The notes beneath the pieces were generated by a model that was given only the letters and a program-made list of their open reading frames with translations, was not told where the DNA came from and did no database searches. Both the position numbers and the translations under genes were made by a program. Positions 1 through 5,789 of a stretch of 11,712 nt of DNA are shown piece after piece. How positions within the stretch are numbered: position 1 is the stretch's first letter; each line of letters starts with the position of its first letter. Source of the stretch: DASSHC01 sp035693105 (GTDB taxonomy: Bacteria; Chloroflexota; Chloroflexia; Thermomicrobiales; Thermomicrobiaceae); assembly GCA_035693105.1 (NCBI GenBank), contig DASSHC010000162.1, positions 1 through 11,712 on the forward strand, read 5' to 3'.

Positions 1-967
1 CAGCCGCCAGGCGCGCGGCGAACTCTTCGGGCTCGATCTCCCCGCCGCGCTCCAGGTAGAAGAGGTGTGGGCTGAGACAGCCTTGCTGGTCGTACTTGGC
101 GGTGTCGTAGGCCGCGGCGGCCACGGTGACATCGACCGCCGCGCGTGACAACGCCTCGCGGCCGATCAGGCCGAAGCTGATCTTGTGGCCGTAGGGGATG
201 AAGCGCCGCCCGGGTGGCAGCGCCGCACGGATCGACTCGATCGCCGGCTCGCTGCCGTAGGCGATGACCGCGTCTGCTTCCGCGAAGAGCGCATGCTCGA
301 TGGTTCGCTCGCCGCCCGGCCACCATGTAATCGCCAGCGCGGCGGCTAGCTCGGGATCGACCTCGGCCAGGGAACGGGCAAATAGAACGGGGAAGATCGG
401 CTCCTCGGAGGCGGACTTGCCGATGCTGGCGGCCTTGACCAGCAGCGCGCAGGTCAGGCTCTGGGCCGGCAGGCCGGGCACGTTGCCGGCGAAGACGTGG
501 GCCGTCAGGCGTGGACCGAAGGCGCGCGTCAGGCCAGCGGCTGCTCGGCGCGGGCGGAAGCCGTCGATGACCGCCGGATCGCCCAGCTCGTCTTCAAGCA
601 GCCGCCGCAGGTGCGCCTCGCGGTAGCCGCCGAGGAGGGCCGGTAGCCCCTTGCGAATCGCCTCCACCGGGTAGCCGGTGACGTTCGGCAGCAGACGTTC
701 GCAGTCGCGCAGGTAGGGCGAGTAGGGGTCCAGCCAGCGGTTGACCGCGCGCGCGATCCGATTGGCGATCTCCAGCACCGGCAGCCGCGCCAGGCGCCGC
801 TCGCGCGCCGCGCGCACCGCGGCGGCCAGGTCGCGGATCTGCGCGGGCGAGAGAACCGGCGCCCGCGCGACCACCCGCGTCGGGCCTTCACCGAAGGTCA
901 GCTCGCGGAAGGGCTGGTCGCCGGGTAGCTCCAGGCCGGGGAGGTGAAAGGCGTCGAAGGTCTCCAT
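1..967 (-). CDS. luxC: LuxC-type acyl-CoA/acyl-protein reductase (3' end outside window)
   Basis: The enzyme family (PF05893, aldehyde dehydrogenase-like fold) reduces an acyl group, received from LuxE or CoA, to an aldehyde with NADPH. The 322 visible residues start METFDAFHLPG. They include the cofactor-loop signature HVFAGNVPGLPAQS (about residues 157-170) and the region around the expected nucleophile, KYDQQGCLSPH, with Cys297. That agrees with the acylated cysteine near position 286 in Vibrio LuxC. The frame is open to base 1, so the C-terminal part is missing. The ATG at 967 lies only two bases after the stop of the ADH-LuxE gene, so the two are almost certainly cotranscribed and translationally coupled; no strong Shine-Dalgarno sequence is seen. 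No luciferase genes (luxAB) are in the window, so a role outside bioluminescence is likely. The family call is firm; the natural substrate is unknown. Confidence 0.93.
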   Translation of the reverse strand, partial: METFDAFHLPGLELPGDQPFRELTFGEGPTRVVARAPVLSPAQIRDLAAAVRAARERRLARLPVLEIANRIARAVNRWLDPYSPYLRDCERLLPNVTGYPVEAIRKGLPALLGGYREAHLRRLLEDELGDPAVIDGFRPRRAAAGLTRAFGPRLTAHVFAGNVPGLPAQSLTCALLVKAASIGKSASEEPIFPVLFARSLAEVDPELAAALAITWWPGGERTIEHALFAEADAVIAYGSEPAIESIRAALPPGRRFIPYGHKISFGLIGREALSRAAVDVTVAAAAYDTAKYDQQGCLSPHLFYLERGGEIEPEEFAARLAA

Positions 968-969
968 GG

Positions 970-3198
970 CTAGCGCACCGCCTGGAGCAGCTCGTCGAGC
1001 GCGATCGAGCAGCCGCGCGCCTCGGAGCCGCGCACGCGCCCGACGATCTCGAAGCCCTCGCCCAGTTCGTAGCCGAGGTCCTCCGACAGGATGGCGCTGA
1101 CCGAGGCGCGGTTGGCCAGGTCGAGGTGGCAGAGGAGACCGATCTCGCCGGGCGCGACCTCCTCCAGCGTCTCCGGGTCAAGCACGCGGGTGCGGGCCCA
1201 GGGCGGCACGGTCTTGTAGCGCGGCAGGCGCCGCCCGGCGACGTGGTCGCGCAGCGTGGCGTCGAGGAACTGGGTCGAGAGCTCGGTCAGGCCGTACATG
1301 TTGACGATGTGATGCTTGGGCAGCGCGAAACGGTCGACCACGCCCTGGAGAAACTCGCTGCGGCCGATCTCGCGGCTCTTGCCCTTGACCCCGCCGGTGT
1401 CCATCACCCGGCTCCCTTCCGGCAGTCGGAAGGTGATGCCGTCTTCGGCGCAGCGGTCGAGCAGGTGGACGAAGGCGAAGGTAGCGCCGAGGACGCAGAC
1501 CGGATCGGCTGCCGCCTCGGCCCGCCGCAGCGCGTCTTGCAGGCTGTGCAGATCGAGCCCGGCTGGACCGACGTAGAAGGCACTCTCCGCCGCGCCGAAG
1601 CGCTGCCGCATCAGGTCGAGGTAGTGGGCCAGGCTGCTGTGGCGCAACTGGTCCGGCGGTGGATTGAGGATCAGCAGGCGCATGCGCCGTCCGTCGGGCA
1701 GATCGGGCAGCAGATGCGCGCGCCAGTTGGCGGCGGCGTTGGCGTCGTAGACGCGCAGGTTGGGGTGGTAGTGGCGGCTGCGCTGGTCGGCGCGGGTGGT
1801 GCCGCTCGACATAAAGCACGCATCCGCCGCCGCGACCGGCTCGCAGACCAGGGTGGTCTCTTTGAAGGCCGCGATCGGCACGGCGGGGATAGATCGCCAG
1901 CCGGGGAGGGTATCCGGCGTGACGCCGCGCAGGTCGCAGAAGCGCCGGTAGGGCTCGTTGAGCGCGTACTGGTAGGCGAAGACCTGACGAGCCAAAGCGT
2001 CGAACTCGTCCTCGGAGAGCTTGCTGTCGAGTCCACGCGCGATGACCGCCAGTAGCTCCTGCTCCAGCGGGGGCGTCGAGGGCGGTGGCCCCGCGGCATC
2101 GTGCGCGACGATCGCCGGCTCCGGGCGCCGGTCGGGGAGGGGCGGCAGCGGTTCGTTGGGCGCCAGCACCGCGCGTCCGAGCAGAGCGCCGCGGCTGAGC
2201 GCGCCGAGGAGGTCGTTGACTCGCTCCAGCGGCTCGACGCGCGCGACCAGCGAGCGATACTGCCCATGGGCGGCCAGCTCGACCACCTCGACCAGTTCCC
2301 GGTAGCTGTTGCCGACCGCGGCGCGGATCTGGGTCTCGCGCAGCACCAGCAGCAGCGGGTTCACCACCAGGGGATCGTCGCCGTAGCCGACCAGGACCAG
2401 CCGACCGCGCCGCGCCAGCATGCGGATACCGTCGTCCATCGTCTGGCGGCTGGCGACCAGATCGAAGACCGCGTCGGCGCCCTGGCCGCCGGTGGCCACC
2501 TGTACCGCCGCCACCGCATCCTGCTGCGTGGCGTCGATCACCACGTCGGCGCCCAGCTCGCGCGCCAGCTCCAGCTTGGCCGGGGTGCGCCCGACCGCGA
2601 TGACCCGTGCGCCGGCCAGCCTGGCCATTTGCACGAGCGCGTAGCCCACCGCACCGACGCCGTAGACCACCGCGGCCTCGCCCAGGCGCAATTCCGCGAT
2701 GGCGCGCACGGCGTGCAGTGCGGTGGCCGCGCTGCAGCCGAGGGTGCAGGCCTCGGCCGGGTGGAGCGAGTCGGGCAGCGGCACGAGCGAGCGCGCCGGG
2801 ACGATCACGTACTGCGCGTAGCCGCCGTCGGCGGTGAAGCCGATCTGGCGGCCGACGTTGGGGCAGAGCTGCTCCTGGCCGGAGCGGCACCAGCGGCACT
2901 CGCCGCAGGCGGCGTAGTAGTAGACCACCGCGCGCCGGCCGGGCGACCAATCGTGGACATCTTCCGCGACGGCCGCGACCTCGCCGGCGATCTCGTGGCC
3001 GGGGGTCAGCGGCACCACGCCGGGGTTGAGATCGCCCTCCAGGAGATGCAACTCGGTGTGGCAGATGCCGGCGGCCAGCACCCTGAGCAGCACCTCGCCG
3101 GCGCGCGGCAGCGGCACCGGCTGCTCCTCCAGCGTGAAGCCTTCGGCCGGTCCGTGGTAGCGCGCGGCCAGCATGCTCGACTGTGGCAAGGTCGTCAT
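970..3198 (-). CDS. Fusion: zinc alcohol dehydrogenase + LuxE-type acyl-protein synthetase
   Basis: A 742-residue two-domain enzyme. Residues 9-346 form a medium-chain zinc alcohol dehydrogenase: catalytic zinc region Cys46-His47 with GHE at 67-69 and Cys155 as likely third ligand, structural zinc cysteines 98, 101, 104 and 112, and a Rossmann motif YGVGAVGYA near 179-187. A proline-rich linker (about 347-378) leads to a LuxE domain (PF04443, about 379-742) with the ATP-binding motif FMSSGTTR near 462-469. Cys730, 12 residues from the end, matches the C-terminal acyl-carrying cysteine of LuxE. LuxE activates a carboxylic acid as an acyl-adenylate and passes it to LuxC; the ADH would convert the resulting aldehyde to alcohol, or the reverse. 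The frame extends upstream to 3387, into the riboswitch, so that start is unlikely. ATG 3198 has AGGGA about 11 bases upstream and gives a normal ADH N-terminus; ATG 3174 is an alternative. A TPP riboswitch precedes it and luxC follows by two bases. Substrate unknown. Confidence 0.93.
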   Translation of the reverse strand: MTTLPQSSMLAARYHGPAEGFTLEEQPVPLPRAGEVLLRVLAAGICHTELHLLEGDLNPGVVPLTPGHEIAGEVAAVAEDVHDWSPGRRAVVYYYAACGECRWCRSGQEQLCPNVGRQIGFTADGGYAQYVIVPARSLVPLPDSLHPAEACTLGCSAATALHAVRAIAELRLGEAAVVYGVGAVGYALVQMARLAGARVIAVGRTPAKLELARELGADVVIDATQQDAVAAVQVATGGQGADAVFDLVASRQTMDDGIRMLARRGRLVLVGYGDDPLVVNPLLLVLRETQIRAAVGNSYRELVEVVELAAHGQYRSLVARVEPLERVNDLLGALSRGALLGRAVLAPNEPLPPLPDRRPEPAIVAHDAAGPPPSTPPLEQELLAVIARGLDSKLSEDEFDALARQVFAYQYALNEPYRRFCDLRGVTPDTLPGWRSIPAVPIAAFKETTLVCEPVAAADACFMSSGTTRADQRSRHYHPNLRVYDANAAANWRAHLLPDLPDGRRMRLLILNPPPDQLRHSSLAHYLDLMRQRFGAAESAFYVGPAGLDLHSLQDALRRAEAAADPVCVLGATFAFVHLLDRCAEDGITFRLPEGSRVMDTGGVKGKSREIGRSEFLQGVVDRFALPKHHIVNMYGLTELSTQFLDATLRDHVAGRRLPRYKTVPPWARTRVLDPETLEEVAPGEIGLLCHLDLANRASVSAILSEDLGYELGEGFEIVGRVRGSEARGCSIALDELLQAVR

Positions 3199-3296
3199 CA
3201 AGAGCGCCGTCCCTGGGCGAGTGCCCATTGGCGACCGCAGGGAGGAGTGAGTTGGGAGACCGGGAAGCTGGCTACGCGCGCGCCCGCGCCGGCAAT

Positions 3297-3339
3297 AAAA
3301 AACGCCGTCACAGGCGCGGCGACACGCCGATGCGACGGC
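3297..3339 (-). terminator. Intrinsic terminator of the TPP riboswitch expression platform
   Basis: On the minus strand GCCGTCGCA (3339-3331) pairs with TGTGACGGC (3312-3304) with one G-U pair. Inside it CGGCG (3329-3325) pairs with CGCCG (3321-3317) around a TGT loop. A run of six T (3302-3297) follows the stem almost directly. It lies between the aptamer and the ADH-LuxE start, where a premature terminator controlled by the riboswitch would be expected. Its formation should stop transcription about 100 bases before the ATG at 3198. Confidence 0.85.
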
Positions 3340-3357
3340 ATCGGATCGGAACGCCGC
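3316..3357 (-). promoter_or_regulatory. Putative antiterminator of the TPP riboswitch
   Basis: GCGGCG (3357-3352), which overlaps the 3' strand of aptamer helix P1, is perfectly complementary to CGCCGC (3321-3316), the descending inner arm of the terminator. Between them lies a perfect hairpin, CCGATGC-CGTC-GCATCGG (3344-3327), which uses the ascending arm of the terminator. Both pairings exclude the terminator, and the outer one also excludes P1. This gives a simple rule: TPP bound, P1 forms, terminator forms, genes off; TPP absent, antiterminator forms, genes on. Seen in sequence; the switching itself is inferred. Confidence 0.7.
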
Positions 3358-3476
3358 TTCCCTACGCTCGTCTTCCGCCACGCGCACAGGTTGCCTGTAC
3401 CGTGCGGCTTCCCGAGATCAGGTTCAAGGGGTTGGTGGGCCTGACCCCGCCTCTCAGCTGCTCGCTCCCCCAGCGG
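3354..3476 (-). promoter_or_regulatory. TPP riboswitch (THI element) aptamer
   Basis: The minus strand carries the conserved THI-box blocks in order. P1 is CCGCT (3476-3472) with AGCGG (3358-3354). P2 begins GGGG right after it and pairs with CCCC of ACCCCTTGAACC. The pyrimidine-sensing block is GCTGAGAGG. The pyrophosphate-sensing half is CCTTGAACCTGATC (from about 3428) with GCGTAGGGAAG (3366-3356). P5 is CTCG (3416-3413) with CGAG (3370-3367). Such elements bind thiamine pyrophosphate and usually repress thiamine synthesis or transport genes. Here the next gene is ADH-LuxE, not a known thiamine gene. The P5 loop is unusually long, 42 bases with its own hairpin, where most TPP aptamers have a short loop. 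Confidence 0.92.
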
Positions 3477-3501
3477 TCTCTGCTATTCGCTTGTCGACCG
3501 G

Positions 3502-3530
3502 ATTGTAGAGCGGCGTACAGGTGGCGTCAA
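3502..3530 (-). promoter_or_regulatory. Sigma70-type promoter of the riboswitch-ADH-LuxE-luxC operon
   Basis: On the minus strand TTGACG (3530-3525) is separated by exactly 17 bases from TACAAT (3507-3502), close to consensus in both boxes. Transcription would start near 3495, about 20 bases before P1 of the TPP aptamer, so promoter, aptamer, terminator and genes line up correctly. Confidence 0.85.
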
Positions 3531-3543
3531 TCGTCCGGACGTA

Positions 3544-3572
3544 TTGACGGCTCGTACGTACCCAATTAGACT
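3544..3572 (+). promoter_or_regulatory. Possible promoter for the CARDB-domain gene
   Basis: TTGACG (3544-3549) and TAGACT (3567-3572) are separated by 17 bases on the plus strand, pointing at the secreted-protein gene at 3788 and divergent from the riboswitch promoter. The -10 box matches only 4 of 6 positions, and the leader would be about 210 bases long. The rest of the leader (3580-3770) shows no gene or clear structure. Confidence 0.4.
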
Positions 3573-3787
3573 CCAAACAGGTTGACTCAGCTTTTCTGTT
3601 CGGCGACGACGGCACCGGGCCCTGTTGAACGGTGTGATCCCGCGTGGGATGCAGGTGGATGACGCGCGTGCTCGTTCAGCTGTCGCCGTCTTCGCTGGCC
3701 AAGGTTCGCGGCCACTCGCCAACTTGCCCGCGCGTGTGCGGTAGTCGCCGGTCGATGGCGCTCGATTGCGATGGGGGAGGGATCACT

Positions 3788-4285
3788 ATGCCGCGCGGTT
3801 TCCGAGGCCGTACACGGTTCCTCGTGCTGGGTTTACTGCTGTCGATTTGCGGGCTCACGACCGCGGCACCGGTGAGCGCCGCGCAGAGCTCCGGCCGTGA
3901 GAACCTGTCGACGATGAGCCGCCTACCAGCGGGGTCCGTCGACCTGGCGGTAAATCAGATCACGATGACGGTCGGGCCGGCATGCGTCGGTGACCGGTTG
4001 ATTTTCCTGGCTCAGATCAGCAATCTGGGCATCGACTCCAGCCGCTGGTTCACCTACCAGTGGTTCGTGGACGGACGGCCTTCGCTCCCCCTGTTGCATC
4101 GGGGCCTGGATAGCGGCGGACAGGCCACCATCATGTTCCATATTCCAGCGTTCAGCGTTGGAAGTCACGAAGTGAGACTGCAACTCGACCCACGAAACCG
4201 CATTAGCGAGACCGATGACGTCAACAACTGGTTCAGCCTCGCCTTTCGAGTCTTTGACACCTCGAACCCGGCCTGCCCTGCCTAG
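3788..4285 (+). CDS. Secreted single CARDB-domain protein
   Basis: A 165-residue exported protein. Residues 1-31 are a signal peptide: basic n-region, hydrophobic stretch FLVLGLLLSICGL, and a likely signal-peptidase I site after VSA (29-31). Residues 51-155 match the CARDB fold (PF07705, Ig-like, found in bacterial surface proteins): it opens VDLAVNQITM, has an LDPRNRIS strand (133-140), and ends with the family's hallmark acidic-Asn run ETDDVNNW (141-148). Mature cysteines 66 and 163 sit near the two ends of the domain and could form a disulfide. The ATG at 3788 is chosen because GGGGGAGGG (3773-3781) lies at ideal spacing and the signal peptide follows directly; an in-frame ATG at 3644 would add 48 unlikely residues. 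CARDB domains usually occur as parts of large adhesins or peptidases, so a lone copy may be an accessory or binding protein. Third-position GC is lower than in the neighbours. Exact role unknown. Confidence 0.85.
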   Translation: MPRGFRGRTRFLVLGLLLSICGLTTAAPVSAAQSSGRENLSTMSRLPAGSVDLAVNQITMTVGPACVGDRLIFLAQISNLGIDSSRWFTYQWFVDGRPSLPLLHRGLDSGGQATIMFHIPAFSVGSHEVRLQLDPRNRISETDDVNNWFSLAFRVFDTSNPACPA

Positions 4286-4543
4286 GACCTGTTGATTGGC
4301 ATGCTGTGGGTCTACTCGCTGCTGCTGGTGCCCGAGCAGCCTCGCCGGCTCGTGGGCCTGGAGATGCTGGGCGTGGGGCGAGCCATGTGGGGCATGCTGG
4401 CGGCGATCAGCTGGCGGGATCGGCAGCAGGTCGAGCCGCAATAGCGGCGCAACTACGTGAAGCGCGCGCTGCTGCCTTTCATCGATCTCGGGCCGATCTC
4501 GGGCCTGATCACGCTGCAGCACGGCGACCGCGGCCTCAACTGA
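4286..4543 (+). pseudogene. Decayed gene remnant with in-frame amber stop
   Basis: From the base after the CARDB stop, one frame reads through to TGA at 4541-4543, broken only by TAG at 4442-4444. Both halves are strongly coding-like: about 75 of some 80 codons end in G or C, far more biased than the CARDB gene just upstream. The first half (ATG at 4301, 47 residues, MLWVYSLLLVPEQP...) is hydrophobic. The second half (RRNYVKRALLPFIDLGPISG... ending HGDRGLN) resembles the end of a small integral membrane protein, with a faint likeness to RDD-family C-termini. No Shine-Dalgarno sequence is visible and the product would be short, so this is probably a truncated, inactivated membrane-protein gene. 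Two short separate ORFs or readthrough of TAG are less likely. The following 115 bases up to tRNA-Phe show no gene and no clear terminator. Confidence 0.5.
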
Positions 4544-4658
4544 CAGTTGCCAGATGCCAGGAGTGCTGCTTTGCGCCCGGGTGGCGTTGATGGAAGCCTG
4601 GGTGCTGCTGGTCGAGATCGAACGTTGAGGCGGTGAGCACCTGGTGGAGGGGTTCAGG

Positions 4659-4734
4659 TGGTGGCTGGGCCCAGATTCGAACTGGGGACACCTGCATTTT
4701 CAGTGCAGTGCTCTACCGACTGAGCTACCCAGCC
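4659..4734 (-). tRNA. tRNA-Phe (anticodon GAA), CCA encoded
   Basis: The minus strand folds as a standard cloverleaf. The acceptor is GGCTGGG/CCCAGCC, the D arm is AGCTCAGTCGGTAGAGC, and the anticodon stem CTGCA/TGCAG carries loop CTGAAAA (anticodon GAA at 4701-4699). The T arm contains GTTCGAATC. The discriminator A (4662) is followed by an encoded CCA (4661-4659). It is the last of three tRNAs read from the promoter at 5025-5053. Confidence 0.97.
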
Positions 4735-4813
4735 AAGTGACCTGCCATGCCCGACGACGTGCGCGGTAGGGGAAGAATGCTGCTGGCTCGCTGCTCGGGC
4801 CTTCCGTGACTCG

Positions 4814-4886
4814 TGGGCGATAGAGGACTCGAACCTCTGACATCCACGGTGTAAACGTGGCGCTCTTCCAACTGAGCTAATCGCCC
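4814..4886 (-). tRNA. tRNA-Val (anticodon UAC), no encoded CCA
   Basis: Minus-strand cloverleaf: acceptor GGGCGAT/ATCGCCC, D arm AGCTCAGTTGGAAGAGC, anticodon stem CCACG/CGTGG with loop TTTACAC (anticodon TAC at 4853-4851), and T arm with GTTCGAGTC. After discriminator A (4814) the genome reads CGA, so CCA must be added by nucleotidyltransferase, unlike the neighbouring tRNA-Phe. Confidence 0.97.
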
Positions 4887-4903
4887 AACGCGACGCCGGT
4901 GGG

Positions 4904-4988
4904 TGCCGAGGAAGGGACTTGAACCCCCACGCCCTAAACGGGCACTAGCCCCTCAAGCTAGCGCGTCTGCCTATTCCGCCACCTCGGC
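4904..4988 (-). tRNA. tRNA-Leu (anticodon GAG), no encoded CCA
   Basis: An 85-base class II tRNA on the minus strand: acceptor GCCGAGG/CCTCGGC, anticodon stem CTAGC/GCTAG with loop TTGAGGG (anticodon GAG at 4954-4952), a long variable arm as in Leu tRNAs, and a T arm with GTTCAAGTC. After discriminator A the genome reads CCC, so CCA is not encoded. It is the first tRNA of the cluster, 15 bases before tRNA-Val. Confidence 0.97.
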
Positions 4989-5024
4989 ATGCTGCCTGCT
5001 GCACCTGTAGGACAGGCACACGAA

Positions 5025-5053
5025 AGTATACCTGTGGCGCCCGAGCCGGTCAA
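5025..5053 (-). promoter_or_regulatory. Promoter of the Leu-Val-Phe tRNA cluster
   Basis: TTGACC (5053-5048), a 17-base spacer and TATACT (5030-5025) on the minus strand make a near-consensus sigma70-type promoter. The start site would be near 5018, a 30-base leader before tRNA-Leu. A small inverted repeat, CCTGT-CCT-ACAGG (5017-5005), lies at the very start of the leader. Confidence 0.82.
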
Positions 5054-5131
5054 GCATTTCGCCCGCGAGCGGCGCCTGGCGTATCCTTCGGCCGGAGAGA
5101 TTTCCGTGGGGCGATCGAGCGCCCGCCGAGC

Positions 5132-5779
5132 GTGATTGGAGCCGAGCGACTCGTGGCCAGGAAAGCGCGCCAGCCCAGCGACATCCCACCACGCAAGCGC
5201 TCGCGTTGGCTGCCGCTCTTCGCCGCTATCGGCATCGCGCTAATGGTCTTCGGCCTGCTGGTGGTGCTCATCCCCAGTGGCGGTTCCTCCGATTCCGGCG
5301 ACGCGGGCTCCGTTCTGCCGCCGCCGACGCCCGGAGCCGCCGAGGCGCAGATGCGCGCGCGGCTGCAGCAGGACCCCAACGACGTCAACGCCATGTCGGT
5401 GCTGGCCGATATTCTGGCCAACTCAGGCCGCATCGACGAGGCGGTGCCCTACTATGAGAAGGTGATCCAGCAGAAGCCCAACGACGAGGCGCTGCGGGTG
5501 GCCTTCGGCAGCGCGCTGATGCACGCCAACTACAACGGCGACGCCGAGCAAGAGTTGCTGAAGGCGCGCGAGCTGACGCCGTCGGACCCGCAGCCGCTCT
5601 ATCTCCTGGGCCAGCTCTACGAGTCGTGGCAGCCGCCGCGGCTCGACGACGCCCGGAAGATGTATCAGGCGGTGCTCGACACCGCGCCCGACTCGAGCTA
5701 CGCCGCGCGGGCTAAAGACCGGCTGAGCGCGCTCGATATACCTCCGGCACCGTCCGGCACGCCAATCGGCACACCCTAG
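5132..5779 (+). CDS. Membrane-anchored tetratricopeptide-repeat protein
   Basis: A 215-residue protein with a basic cytoplasmic N-terminus (PPRKRSRW, 19-26), one membrane segment (27-47, LPLFAAIGIALMVFGLLVVL) and a Gly/Ser/Pro-rich linker (48-68). About three TPR units follow, at 81-116, 117-150 and 151-186, each a pair of helices with typical small and aromatic positions (for example SGRIDEAVPYYEKVIQ), and then a Pro-rich tail. The positive-inside rule puts the TPRs outside the membrane, where they would scaffold protein-protein contacts. The GTG at 5132 is the first start of the frame but has a poor ribosome site; GTG 5153 has GGAG 11 bases upstream and is a fair alternative that would drop seven residues. 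It heads a run of glycosyltransferase genes with almost no gaps, so it may organise a surface-glycan assembly complex; this role is inferred. It does not carry a cytochrome-biogenesis (CcmH) cysteine motif. Confidence 0.85.
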   Translation: MIGAERLVARKARQPSDIPPRKRSRWLPLFAAIGIALMVFGLLVVLIPSGGSSDSGDAGSVLPPPTPGAAEAQMRARLQQDPNDVNAMSVLADILANSGRIDEAVPYYEKVIQQKPNDEALRVAFGSALMHANYNGDAEQELLKARELTPSDPQPLYLLGQLYESWQPPRLDDARKMYQAVLDTAPDSSYAARAKDRLSALDIPPAPSGTPIGTP

Positions 5780-5789
5780 GGTGTCTACG

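Noticed and set aside
1..3198. Bioluminescence (lux) operon
   Set aside because: Only LuxC and LuxE homologues are present; no luciferase subunits (luxAB) are seen, and the ADH fusion and TPP control argue for a different role.
3199..3387. N-terminal extension of the ADH-LuxE frame by 63 codons
   Set aside because: It would be encoded by the terminator and end of the riboswitch, and its residues do not resemble an ADH N-terminus.
2101..3444. Long plus-strand open frame (447 codons) antisense to ADH-LuxE
   Set aside because: Its translation is Arg/Gln/His/Ala-rich with no domain, a typical shadow of a GC-rich gene; the minus-strand frame has clear catalytic motifs.
4544..4658. Terminator downstream of the tRNA cluster
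   Set aside because: Only a very short imperfect inverted repeat is seen, with no T run on the minus strand.
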